DNA of 64,000 nt from the NCBI RefSeq assembly GCF_000526935.1, contig NZ_JAHA01000006.1, forward strand, positions 248,001 to 312,000. The letters are read 5' to 3'. Within the stretch, counting starts at the first letter, position 1; every line of letters starts with the position of its first letter. Source of the DNA: Butyrivibrio sp. FCS014. Its GTDB lineage: Bacteria; Bacillota; Clostridia; Lachnospirales; Lachnospiraceae. Positions 1 through 7,310 of this stretch are shown in pieces. The notes beneath the pieces are model-generated. The model searched no databases. It saw nothing but the letters and a program-made list of their open reading frames with translations, and was not told where the DNA came from. Both the position numbers and the translations under genes were made by a program.

Positions 1-1
1 A

Positions 2-151
2 GCACATGTGCCGCTTGCAGAGATGTTTGGTTATGCTACAGACCTTCGTTCCAGAACACAGGGACGTGGTAACTATTCAATGTTCTTCGAGAAATATGCA
101 CCTGTTCCCAAGAACGTTCAGGATAAAGTCCTTTCAAACAAGGGCAACTGA
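2..151 (+). CDS. fusA: Elongation factor G, C-terminal end (partial)
   Basis: The frame open from base 2 to the TGA at 149-151 encodes the last 49 residues of translation elongation factor G, the GTPase that moves the ribosome along mRNA. The segment contains [14 protein letters not shown] and [18 protein letters not shown], the conserved C-terminal domain V region of bacterial EF-G. The 5' end lies outside the window. Its position immediately before tuf is the usual str operon order. An overlapping + strand reading from base 6 is only a shadow of this gene. Confidence 0.93.
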   Translation, partial: AHVPLAEMFGYATDLRSRTQGRGNYSMFFEKYAPVPKNVQDKVLSNKGN

Positions 152-194
152 TGACCAAAATCTAAGAAAAGTCCCTAAAAATCTAAGTTTGTGC

Positions 195-223
195 TTGATT
201 TAAAGGTGAACTTTTAATATAAT
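195..223 (+). promoter_or_regulatory. Sigma-A promoter for tuf
   Basis: A -35 element TTGATT (195-200) and a perfect -10 TATAAT (218-223) are separated by 17 bp, in the AT-rich 138-bp gap between fusA and tuf. No terminator is visible after fusA, so tuf is probably transcribed both from this promoter and by readthrough. Confidence 0.75.
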
Positions 224-289
224 CGATATAGTCGGTTAAATTATGAATGAAAATGTTGATGAACATTTCACTAAGGAGGATATTTAGAA

Positions 290-1480
290 ATGGCAAAAGC
301 TAAGTTTGACAGAACCAAACCCCATGTTAACATTGGTACCATCGGACACGTTGACCATGGTAAAACAACTCTTACAGCTGCTATCACAGCAGTTCTCGCT
401 GACAGAGGATTCAGCCCTGCTGTTGCATTCGATCAGATCGATAAGGCTCCTGAAGAGAAGGAGCGTGGTATCACAATTAACTCAGCTCACATCGAGTACG
501 AGACAGCTAACAGACACTATGCACACGTTGACTGCCCCGGCCACGCTGACTACGTTAAGAACATGATCACAGGTGCAGCTCAGATGGATGGTTCTATCCT
601 TGTTGTTGCTGCTACTGATGGTGTTATGGCTCAGACCAAAGAGCACGTTCTTCTTGCTCGTCAGGTAGGTGTTCCTTACATCATCGTATTCATGAACAAG
701 TGCGATATGGTTGACGATCCCGAGCTTCTTGACCTCGTTGAGATGGAGATCAGAGACCTTCTTACAGAGTATGAGTTCCCTGGAGATGACACACCTATCA
801 TCCGTGGTTCAGCTCTTAAGGCTCTTGAGGATCCTAAGTCTGAGTGGGGTGATAAGATCATCGAGCTCATGGATACAGTTGATAGCTATATCCCTGAACC
901 TACTCGTGAGACAGATAAGCCTTTCCTTATGCCTGTTGAGGACGTATTCACAATCACAGGTCGTGGAACAGTTGCTACTGGTAGAGTAGAGAGAGGTCAC
1001 CTTAACCTCAACGACGAAATCGAAATCGTTGGTATCAAGGAAGAGACTTCTAAGTCTGTATGTACCGGTATCGAGATGTTCAGAAAGACTATGGATTACT
1101 GCGAGGCTGGTGATAACGTTGGTCTTCTTCTCCGTGGTGTTGATCGTGATGGCATCCAGAGAGGACAGGTTGTTACAAAGCCCGGCACAGTAACATGCCA
1201 CACAAAGTTTACTGCTGAGGTTTACGTTCTTACTAAGGACGAGGGTGGCCGTCATACACCTTTCTTCACAAACTACAGACCTCAGTTCTATTTCAGAACA
1301 ACTGACGTTACAGGTGTCTGCAACCTTCCCGATGGTGTTGAGATGTGCATGCCTGGTGACCACGTAACAATGTCTATCGAGCTTATTCACCCCATCGCTA
1401 TGGAGCAGGGTCTTAAGTTCGCTATCCGTGAGGGTGGACGTACAGTTGGATCAGGTAAGGTTGCTACAATCGTTGAGTAA
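290..1480 (+). CDS. tuf: Elongation factor Tu
   Basis: EF-Tu is the GTPase that delivers aminoacyl-tRNA to the ribosomal A site. The 396-residue length is normal. Visible motifs are the P-loop [10 protein letters not shown] near residue 19, the switch region with [13 protein letters not shown] (DxxG), and NKCD for guanine recognition, followed by the two beta-barrel domains, including [12 protein letters not shown]. The start follows a strong AAGGAGG (273-279) at good spacing. It sits behind fusA as in other bacteria, but here the next ribosomal gene (rpsJ) is about 54 kb away rather than adjacent. A terminator follows directly. Confidence 0.98.
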   Translation: MAKAKFDRTKPHVNIGTIGHVDHGKTTLTAAITAVLADRGFSPAVAFDQIDKAPEEKERGITINSAHIEYETANRHYAHVDCPGHADYVKNMITGAAQMDGSILVVAATDGVMAQTKEHVLLARQVGVPYIIVFMNKCDMVDDPELLDLVEMEIRDLLTEYEFPGDDTPIIRGSALKALEDPKSEWGDKIIELMDTVDSYIPEPTRETDKPFLMPVEDVFTITGRGTVATGRVERGHLNLNDEIEIVGIKEETSKSVCTGIEMFRKTMDYCEAGDNVGLLLRGVDRDGIQRGQVVTKPGTVTCHTKFTAEVYVLTKDEGGRHTPFFTNYRPQFYFRTTDVTGVCNLPDGVEMCMPGDHVTMSIELIHPIAMEQGLKFAIREGGRTVGSGKVATIVE

Positions 1481-1511
1481 TTCTTATCAGATCGCATGAT
1501 CACTGAATTTA

Positions 1512-1547
1512 TAAAGGGTTTCAAGCCTTGTGCTTGGAACCCTTTTT
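1512..1547 (+). terminator. Rho-independent terminator after tuf
   Basis: The arms AAAGGGTTTCAAGC and GCTTGGAACCCTTTT form a 14-bp stem with one G-U pair and a short loop, followed by T residues. Confidence 0.9.
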
Positions 1548-1612
1548 ACGTACAATAAAGGGCATATTGATAATTAATATGGGAAGCCCAAATTGCATAG
1601 GGAGAGCACCAG

Positions 1613-2095
1613 ATGTTAAGACTTGAGAAGATAAATGGTAAAAATGTTTGGGATATTTTAAAACTATCTGTTAATGACGACCAGAGAGAATTCGTTGCTT
1701 CTAATGAGGTTAGTATCATTGAGGCTTATACAACTGTCACCAATAATGGCTACGCGTTTCCTTTTGGAATTTATGAAGATGATACACTTGTTGGATTTGT
1801 TATGATCGGATATGACAAAGATGATTATTGGGATGATGCGCCTGCTATAGCAGACAATAACTATAATATATGGCGTCTGATGATAGACAGGAGATATCAG
1901 CAAAAGGGCTATGGCAGAAAAGCAATAGAACTTGCTCTTGAATTCATTAAGACATTTCCTTGTGGGAAGGCTGAGTACTGTTGGCTTTCATATGAACCGG
2001 AGAATAAGGTGGCAAAAGAGCTTTATGCGTCTTTTGGATTTGTTGAGACCGGGGAGATGGACGGAGAAGAGATAATTGGGGCTTTGAAGTTATAG
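1613..2095 (+). CDS. GNAT family N-acetyltransferase
   Basis: A 160-residue protein of the GNAT fold, which transfers an acetyl group from acetyl-CoA to an amine on a small molecule or protein. The acetyl-CoA binding signature is visible as LMIDRRYQQKGYGRKA (about residues 90-106), followed by an amphipathic helix and the late motif KELYASFGFVETG typical of the GNAT C-terminus. This architecture resembles SpeG/BltD-like diamine acetyltransferases, but the acceptor cannot be read from sequence. The ATG follows GGGAGAG. The next gene starts 16 bp downstream, so the two are probably co-transcribed. Confidence 0.85.
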   Translation: MLRLEKINGKNVWDILKLSVNDDQREFVASNEVSIIEAYTTVTNNGYAFPFGIYEDDTLVGFVMIGYDKDDYWDDAPAIADNNYNIWRLMIDRRYQQKGYGRKAIELALEFIKTFPCGKAEYCWLSYEPENKVAKELYASFGFVETGEMDGEEIIGALKL

Positions 2096-2111
2096 AAAAT
2101 GATGTTGTTTT

Positions 2112-2579
2112 ATGAGTAACTGTGAATGGTGCAATTTATCTGATGAAGATAGAAAATATTTACTGTTTGATGATGAGTACTGGGCTGCATATCTTGCTGA
2201 TGAGCAGGATTATATCGGACGATGCATACTTGTGTTAAAGAGACATGCCGGCACTTTGTCAGAACTTAGTGGTGAAGAATGGACTGATCTTCAGCTCATT
2301 ATCAGAAGGATAGAAGGTTGCTTAAAGATTGCACTTGGAGCGGATTTATGTAATTGGACCTGCTTGCTCAATAACTTCTACAAGGATGATGATCCAAATC
2401 CTCATGTGCATTTACATTGTCGCCCAAGATACAGTAAACCGGTTGTAATCGGCGATAATACCTACACAGATGAGGAATTTGCTCATCATTATGCACTGAA
2501 AAAATGCAGCAGGGTTTCTGACGATGACAGACAAATCATTTATCGGAAAATGAAAGAATACCTGTTTTCAATCTTATAA
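2112..2579 (+). CDS. HIT-like (histidine triad) protein
   Basis: A 155-residue protein with the triad H98-V-H100-L-H102, inside DPNPHVHLHCRPRY, which matches the nucleotide-binding HxHxH site of HIT hydrolases and transferases. An N-terminal CxxC (C4, C7) could contribute to a metal site, as in some HIT proteins. The preceding segment YIGRCILVLKRHAGTLSEL also fits the HIT fold, where a conserved strand and the 'lsel' helix come before the triad. The protein is longer than minimal HIT proteins because of a charged C-terminal extension. The substrate is unknown. It probably forms an operon with the upstream acetyltransferase. Confidence 0.72.
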   Translation: MSNCEWCNLSDEDRKYLLFDDEYWAAYLADEQDYIGRCILVLKRHAGTLSELSGEEWTDLQLIIRRIEGCLKIALGADLCNWTCLLNNFYKDDDPNPHVHLHCRPRYSKPVVIGDNTYTDEEFAHHYALKKCSRVSDDDRQIIYRKMKEYLFSIL

Positions 2580-2702
2580 CAATCCCCCCAAAAACTAAAA
2601 GGAATAAATCCGTTTATAGAAGCATGGTACAAGGAACATAAAGCCTTGCTTATGGAGATGTGGAATAATCAGAAGATTGAGATGATACCTGCTTGGGAGT
2701 GA
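2580..2702 (+). pseudogene. Remnant of an unrecognised small gene
   Basis: In the same frame as the HIT-like gene and directly after its stop, an open stretch reads INPFIEAWYKEHKALLMEMW and then ends at TGA (2700-2702). It has no start codon or ribosome binding site and reads like the C-terminal helix of a longer protein, ending in a helix of the kind seen in DUF4160-type proteins. The source family is a guess. It could equally be chance coding in an intergenic region. Confidence 0.35.
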
Positions 2703-2829
2703 CATTTAATGGCTTGTATAGTATTAAAGAAGCTTTTAGGATATGAGCTTTGTGTATTGGAAAAAGAAGGAACATTGTTCTATTCCGATCCGATTGTGAT
2801 AATTAGAAGGTTTTTCAGAGATTTATTAT

Positions 2830-2868
2830 GCGACTTTTGGAATTTTTTTCCGAAAGTCGTTATTTTTT
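2830..2868 (+). terminator. Rho-independent terminator
   Basis: The arms CGACTTTTGG (2831-2840) and CCGAAAGTCG (2850-2859) pair around an AATTTTTTT loop and are followed by TTATTTTTTT. The hairpin ends the acetyltransferase/HIT transcript ahead of the sigma factor gene. It makes a 65-codon open frame across 2709-2906 unlikely to be real. Confidence 0.85.
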
Positions 2869-2931
2869 TGCAGACTTTTATGTGCCTGATTCGTTATATT
2901 ATATGAGGAGAGCGAAATAAAGGAAAAAAAC

Positions 2932-3456
2932 ATGGGGAAAACAGATTCTAAGGACAAGTTAATAGAGCTGATGAGCACATACAAGAATCTGGTTTTCTCG
3001 GTATGTCTTAAGCTGACCGGTGATTATTTTGCCGCGGAGGATATCACGCAGGAGACCTTTATTTCGGCCTATGAGCATATAAATGAGTTCGACGGTTCTT
3101 CGGAAAAGGCCTGGCTGTGCAGGATCGCAAGCAATAAATGCATTGATTACATGCGGGCAGCCGAGAGGCGGGCTGTAGCCACTTCCAATGATGAACTGCC
3201 CCAGGGCGAGGCACTTAGCCGGGACGGCCCACTTGAGCAATATGTGACAGCAGACATCATGGAGGCTTTCAGAAACAGCTGCGACGGGCTTTCAGAGCCC
3301 TACAGGACACCTGCCAAGCTTCATTTTGAAGAGGGCCTTACGGCAAAAGAGATATCGATGAGAATCGGAGTTCCGCTAAAAACCGTACAGTCCCATATCT
3401 ACAGGGCCAGAGAAATGCTAAAGAAAACCATAAGGAAGGAGGACCTGCTTGCATGA
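2932..3456 (+). CDS. ECF-type RNA polymerase sigma factor
   Basis: A 174-residue alternative sigma factor of the extracytoplasmic function group, which would direct RNA polymerase to a small regulon. Region 2 is visible as VCLKLTGDYFAAEDITQETF followed by the AWLCRIASNKCIDYMR helix, and region 4 as a helix-turn-helix in LTAKEISMRIGVPLKTVQSH. Region 3 is absent, as usual for ECF sigmas. The stop overlaps the start of the next gene (ATGA at 3453), giving a tight sigma/anti-sigma pair. The ATG follows AGGAAAAAAAC, a modest ribosome binding site. Confidence 0.93.
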   Translation: MGKTDSKDKLIELMSTYKNLVFSVCLKLTGDYFAAEDITQETFISAYEHINEFDGSSEKAWLCRIASNKCIDYMRAAERRAVATSNDELPQGEALSRDGPLEQYVTADIMEAFRNSCDGLSEPYRTPAKLHFEEGLTAKEISMRIGVPLKTVQSHIYRAREMLKKTIRKEDLLA

Positions 3457-3878
3457 GTGAAAAAGATAAGATAATACCGTACTTAAGCGATGATGAGCTT
3501 AATAAACTGATCATGGATATAGAGGGAAAAGAGCTTGTTCAGGCGCCGGCCGGTATTGAGAGAAATGTTATATCTTTCGTTGAACGCAAAAATCGCAGGA
3601 AGACGGTTGAATTCAGTCAGTACTGTCTAAGAGTTGGATTCGCGGTAGCTGCGGCAATCGCTCTTGTGTGCATAGTTCCTTTTATTCCTGATACAGGCGT
3701 TAAGGTTACATCCAGAGAAGAGGTTGTTGCGGAGAAGAATGTTATATCAAGAGATGAAGTTCTTGAAAGCAGATCCGTTAAGACCAGAGAAGAGGTTTTA
3801 AGTAGACGCTCCGGCGCCTTAGATCTGGAGAAAGCAGAAACTTACATACAGTCACAGATTCAGAATTTGTTTGAGTAA
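3453..3878 (+). CDS. Probable membrane-bound anti-sigma factor
   Basis: A 141-residue protein overlapping the sigma gene by 4 bp, which strongly suggests it is the cognate anti-sigma factor. The cytoplasmic N-terminus (about residues 1-65) holds an acidic SDDELNKLI segment. One transmembrane helix follows (about 66-85, VGFAVAAAIALVCIVPFI), then a short outside tail. That tail carries three imperfect copies of a motif like SREEVV, SRDEVL and TREEVL. No zinc-type HxxxCxxC motif is visible, so it is not a classical ZAS protein. The function rests on position and topology rather than on a recognised domain. Confidence 0.68.
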   Translation: MSEKDKIIPYLSDDELNKLIMDIEGKELVQAPAGIERNVISFVERKNRRKTVEFSQYCLRVGFAVAAAIALVCIVPFIPDTGVKVTSREEVVAEKNVISRDEVLESRSVKTREEVLSRRSGALDLEKAETYIQSQIQNLFE

Positions 3879-3895
3879 GGTTGGAGGTATTTAAA

Positions 3896-4495
3896 ATGAA
3901 ACAGATGAAGAAAAACAAATTTTTTACTTTTATATTCTCATTCCTGCCCGGAGCAGCTGAGATGTATATGGGATTTATGAAAAACGGATTCACCCTTATG
4001 CTTATTTTCTTCTTGTCTTTCTCACCGCTTGTTATAGCCGGCGGTTTGGATTTCCTGATTCCGATCACTGCCGTGGTTTGGTTTTACGGATTTTTCCACG
4101 CAAGAAACTATGCGGGAATGGATGATCAGAGCTTTGCAGCCATGGAAGACAGATATGTATGGGAAGAGTTCTCGGATCTTAAGTGGAATAGTCTTTCAAG
4201 CAAAAACGCAAAGAAGTGGATCGCAGCTATTCTCATCGTTATCGGAGCTGCCCAGCTTTGGGATTACTTCTCCGATATGATCTATCGGCTGATCCCCGGA
4301 GATTACTGGGAAGACATATATCCTGCTGTAAGCAATATCCCTCAGGTTATAATTTCCATCCTGCTTGTTGTCATTGGTATCCGCATGATCGTGGGCAAGA
4401 AAAAAGAGCTGGATAGCACCGGCGAAGTGGAAGTAAAGGCACCGGCTGATATTGCGCAGATAGAGGATAAGAGCCTTAATTCAAAGGAGGCATGA
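3896..4495 (+). CDS. Membrane protein of the sigma operon
   Basis: A 199-residue integral membrane protein starting at the ATG that follows GGAGG (3883-3887). An upstream in-frame TTG at 3881 lies on the ribosome binding site and is rejected. Hydrophobic segments lie near residues 8-28, 33-62, 102-118 and 145-165 (IISILLVVIGIRMIVG). The opening FTFIFSFLPGAAEMYMGFMKNG resembles the TM2-type motif of small bacterial membrane proteins (P-G-x-x-x-x-Y-x-G). The C-terminus is acidic and cytoplasmic. It is probably co-transcribed with the ECF sigma pair and may belong to its envelope-stress output, but no biochemical role can be assigned. Confidence 0.7.
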   Translation: MKQMKKNKFFTFIFSFLPGAAEMYMGFMKNGFTLMLIFFLSFSPLVIAGGLDFLIPITAVVWFYGFFHARNYAGMDDQSFAAMEDRYVWEEFSDLKWNSLSSKNAKKWIAAILIVIGAAQLWDYFSDMIYRLIPGDYWEDIYPAVSNIPQVIISILLVVIGIRMIVGKKKELDSTGEVEVKAPADIAQIEDKSLNSKEA

Positions 4496-4496
4496 T

Positions 4497-4799
4497 ATGG
4501 AGACTGCAAGAATACACAGAGTCGGGACAGTAACGACAGGTATTGTGTTCATCGCCTTTGGAGTTATGTTCATACTTCACTTATTCGTGAATGTAATAAG
4601 CTACGATGTGATCTTTAAGCTGTGGCCCCTGATACTTGTGGGGCTGGGAGTGGAAGTGCTGTTATCAAACCTTCGTCCCGATAAGCTTGTCTATGACAAA
4701 GGTGCAATAGTATTGATGTTTATCCTGGCGTTTTTTGCCATGGGCATGGCCGGCGCAGATCTGATGTTTCAGTATCTGGCAAGCGGACAGCTGTTCTGA
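4497..4799 (+). CDS. LiaF/LiaI-like small membrane protein
   Basis: A 100-residue protein with three to four predicted transmembrane helices: VTTGIVFIAFGVMFILHLF near 10-28, a second in VIFKLWPLILVGLGVEVLL, and a third in IVLMFILAFFAMGMAG. The pattern LWPLILVGLGVE is characteristic of the LiaF/LiaI transmembrane N-terminal family (DUF5668-like) found in envelope-stress operons. It starts two bases after the previous stop, preceded by AAGGAGG, so it is the last gene of the sigma operon. This supports an envelope-stress role for the whole unit, by inference. Confidence 0.72.
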   Translation: METARIHRVGTVTTGIVFIAFGVMFILHLFVNVISYDVIFKLWPLILVGLGVEVLLSNLRPDKLVYDKGAIVLMFILAFFAMGMAGADLMFQYLASGQLF

Positions 4800-4816
4800 A
4801 TAAAATAGTGTGCCGG

Positions 4817-4852
4817 GAGCTGCAACACCAGGTTAGTGCTGCAGCTCTTTTT
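4817..4852 (+). terminator. Terminator of the sigma-factor operon
   Basis: The arms GAGCTGCAACAC and GTGCTGCAGCTC form a 12-bp stem with one mismatch around a 7-nt loop, followed by TTTTT. Confidence 0.9.
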
Positions 4853-4974
4853 GGGGTGGAATGACTCCATCCCCAGGGACCATAGGCGGGCAAGCGGTGG
4901 GCCATCTACGGGCTATTGCAAATATTCTTTTCCTGGAATACTCTGATATATGGGGATAACAAGGAGAGGAATGT

Positions 4975-6108
4975 ATGAAAGAAAGAAATAGAGTATTAGT
5001 TGTGGCACTGGTGGCTTGTCTGACCGTTGTTTTGGGGCTGGCAGTGATGATTCAGTTTATCAGACACAAAGAAAGTGATCCGAATGGGAAAGCGGATAAC
5101 AGCAGTGAAATACATGATGTAGTTGATGAAGAAAAGGCCAGGGAGATTGAGCAGAAGAAGAAAGAAGAACACCGCTATTTAAGTTATTTTGTAAAGATAA
5201 CGGAGGACACATATCCGGAGAAAATCCAAAGGTCTTTGTCATGGGAGGAAAAAGAGTGCTCTGACAACGCGCTGGGCATTGTAAAGGTGCCAAAGATTGA
5301 TGAAAACGGATCCCAGGATCTTTCCTGGTTTTGCGAGGACATATGCGACTGGCTTGAAGAATGTATTGAGGAAGTTCCTTATGAAAAGGCACCCTGGCTT
5401 TACAGTGAGATCATCGTAATGATGCCATCCATTGAAGAAAGCTTTGATCCGTCGCCTTATTTGAAGGACGGCTACAACAGGGATTCCCTTTACGAAGGGC
5501 TGTATGACTTTGTGGATGAAAAACTCACTTCCGCAGACTATCCTGTAAAGGACGATGCGTACGGAACGCTTGAGTTTACAGATAATGGAGATGATGACTT
5601 TTTTCCCTCCATTGAACCTGATTGTTCGTACACCACACAGGACGGGATAACCTACGGTCTGGTGCCGGTGGACAGGGCTGCGGGGAGCAGTTACTATTCG
5701 CTTTATGCTTACAAAAAGAATAAAACAACTCTGGTAAACCCAAATCCTTTTCTCGGAAGAGGAGGCGAAGCAAAGTGGATCGAATTCATTGATGACTCAA
5801 ATCTGGGTTTTGCCTGCCTTACCTATAACGGCGGAGACGATGGCCTTTTGTTCAGGTCCGATAACGGCGGTATGTCTTTTGTCCAGGTAAACTATCCTTC
5901 CGCTAAGGTCAAACTGTCGGATGGAACAATATACAATCCCTTTACCATACCCGAGAAGGTCTGGGCAGAGGGAGGAGAAATCTACCTTCTTGCGGGCCAG
6001 AGCCCATGGTCCGGGGACTATTACAGCGAGGAACTGGACAAGCACCCACAGGGACTGTATGTGTCCCATGACGAAGGAATGAGCTTTGAATATGTTGGTG
6101 AGCGGTAA
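4975..6108 (+). CDS. Membrane-anchored protein with two Asp-box (BNR) motifs
   Basis: A 377-residue protein with an N-terminal signal anchor (about residues 7-27, VLVVALVACLTVVLGLAVMI) and a charged stalk, so most of it is predicted outside the membrane. Two Asp-box motifs of the form S-x-D-x-G-x-[ST]-[FW] are visible in the C-terminal half: SDNGGMSF (295-302) and SHDEGMSF (364-371). Asp boxes occur in sialidases and other beta-propellers. The catalytic arginine triad of a sialidase is not evident, so an enzyme name is not justified. ATG follows AAGGAGAGG. The gene stands alone between two terminators. Confidence 0.65.
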   Translation: MKERNRVLVVALVACLTVVLGLAVMIQFIRHKESDPNGKADNSSEIHDVVDEEKAREIEQKKKEEHRYLSYFVKITEDTYPEKIQRSLSWEEKECSDNALGIVKVPKIDENGSQDLSWFCEDICDWLEECIEEVPYEKAPWLYSEIIVMMPSIEESFDPSPYLKDGYNRDSLYEGLYDFVDEKLTSADYPVKDDAYGTLEFTDNGDDDFFPSIEPDCSYTTQDGITYGLVPVDRAAGSSYYSLYAYKKNKTTLVNPNPFLGRGGEAKWIEFIDDSNLGFACLTYNGGDDGLLFRSDNGGMSFVQVNYPSAKVKLSDGTIYNPFTIPEKVWAEGGEIYLLAGQSPWSGDYYSEELDKHPQGLYVSHDEGMSFEYVGER

Positions 6109-6142
6109 GCAAAGAAGGCGACAGCCCGGAGCCTTAAGGAGT

Positions 6143-6175
6143 AAAGAGGACGTTTGAAGAAACGCCCTCTTTTTT
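6143..6175 (+). terminator. Rho-independent terminator
   Basis: The arms AGAGG-A-CGTTT and AAACG-C-CCTCT pair around GAAG and are followed by TTTTTT, ending the Asp-box gene. The remaining 217 bp up to the next gene holds a GC-rich patch at 6186-6230 and an AT-rich leader without a convincing promoter. Confidence 0.88.
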
Positions 6176-6392
6176 GTGTTTGCGCGCCCCAAAATGGTCC
6201 CTCGACTCCGTCCCCGGGGCCGGGCGGATTATCGGGAAAAAATATAAAAAGATTCTTAATTTTCGAAAAAGCACCTCTGAAAAGTGGACTTTGAGAAATG
6301 TGATAGATACAATTAAAACATAGATATATCAAGGCTTTTTTAATTTCAAAGGGGTTTTATAAACGAAAAAAATCATATCACCGAGGAGACGT

Positions 6393-7307
6393 ATGATGGT
6401 AACAATTCGTATAAACAAAAGTAACATAAAAGCGTTTTGGGAACTGGATCCATATGAAAGGCTGGATATGCTGGCTCTGCCCGGAGCCTTTGCCCTGGGA
6501 ATGGTGGATGAGCAGGAAGAGGAAGATGTTCCCGCAGCACTGATGATCTGTACTCGGGAAAAGGACAGACTGGTCATTGACTGGATGTACACCCTCCCGG
6601 AATATCGCGGGCAGGGATGCGCAAGCAGCCTGATGATCCTGGCCTTCGAGGAGGCACTGGGAAGAGGCCTTACCGAGGTGGCTGCAAGAATAAGCAGCGA
6701 ATATGAAGACAACGGAGCTGACTGGGACAGCGAGGGATTTTTTGTAAACGATGTATTTTCCTTCGTTGAGGAAGGGGAAAGCGTCTTTAGAAGCAACGTA
6801 AAACAGCTGGAAAAGAGACTTAAGGAGGATGAAAAGAAAAATGAATTATCCTCCGGGTTAAAAGAGCTGGTTTCTATCGGGGACCTTTCTGATTCCGACC
6901 TTGATGTCTATGCAGAGAAGCTCGAGAAACAATACGGCTTGAACTTCGTTTACCCGGTTAGGGACATGCTTATGGCTTCAGACAAGGCAGTCAGTGTACT
7001 CAGGGTTGAAAAGGGTGAGTGTAACGGCGCATTTCTTGTGATGAAATCCGGAAGAACCTGGTACACCCTGGGACTTATCCCTATGAATTATGAGGACGCG
7101 GAGGAACTGATACGGGCAGTGTTACATCGTTTTCAGGACAGCTTAATGGCCGGAGATCTGGTGGAAGTCATGCTCCGCAGCAGTGCTGCCGGAAAAGTTT
7201 TGGAGCAGATGAAGCTTGAAGGCGATACATATGAAGTCTGCTACTATACGGCAAGTGTTGACAGCTTCCGGAAACGTAAGGAAGAGATGGAAGATTATGA
7301 GGGATAA
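6393..7307 (+). CDS. Tandem GNAT-like acetyltransferase, first gene of accessory operon
   Basis: A 304-residue protein. The first half carries a GNAT acetyl-CoA signature in IDWMYTLPEYRGQGCASSLM (about residues 65-85). The second half (about 195-300) repeats the general GNAT pattern (VSVLRVEKGECNGAFLVMKS, later a small-residue helix) but lacks a clear R/Q-x-x-G-x-G, so it is probably a degenerate second domain. The motif YTLPExRxxGxAS recurs in the protein encoded at 11911-12441 of the same operon, suggesting paralogy. ATG follows GAGGAG (6383-6388). The next gene starts 3 bp after the stop. Its target may be a product of the operon, by inference from position only. Confidence 0.75.
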   Translation: MMVTIRINKSNIKAFWELDPYERLDMLALPGAFALGMVDEQEEEDVPAALMICTREKDRLVIDWMYTLPEYRGQGCASSLMILAFEEALGRGLTEVAARISSEYEDNGADWDSEGFFVNDVFSFVEEGESVFRSNVKQLEKRLKEDEKKNELSSGLKELVSIGDLSDSDLDVYAEKLEKQYGLNFVYPVRDMLMASDKAVSVLRVEKGECNGAFLVMKSGRTWYTLGLIPMNYEDAEELIRAVLHRFQDSLMAGDLVEVMLRSSAAGKVLEQMKLEGDTYEVCYYTASVDSFRKRKEEMEDYEG

Positions 7308-7310
7308 ACT

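Noticed and set aside
809..1390. Long minus-strand open frame inside tuf
   Set aside because: It is a shadow of the highly expressed tuf codon pattern.
2709..2906. Small protein gene of 65 codons
   Set aside because: It spans a strong terminator hairpin and has no ribosome binding site.
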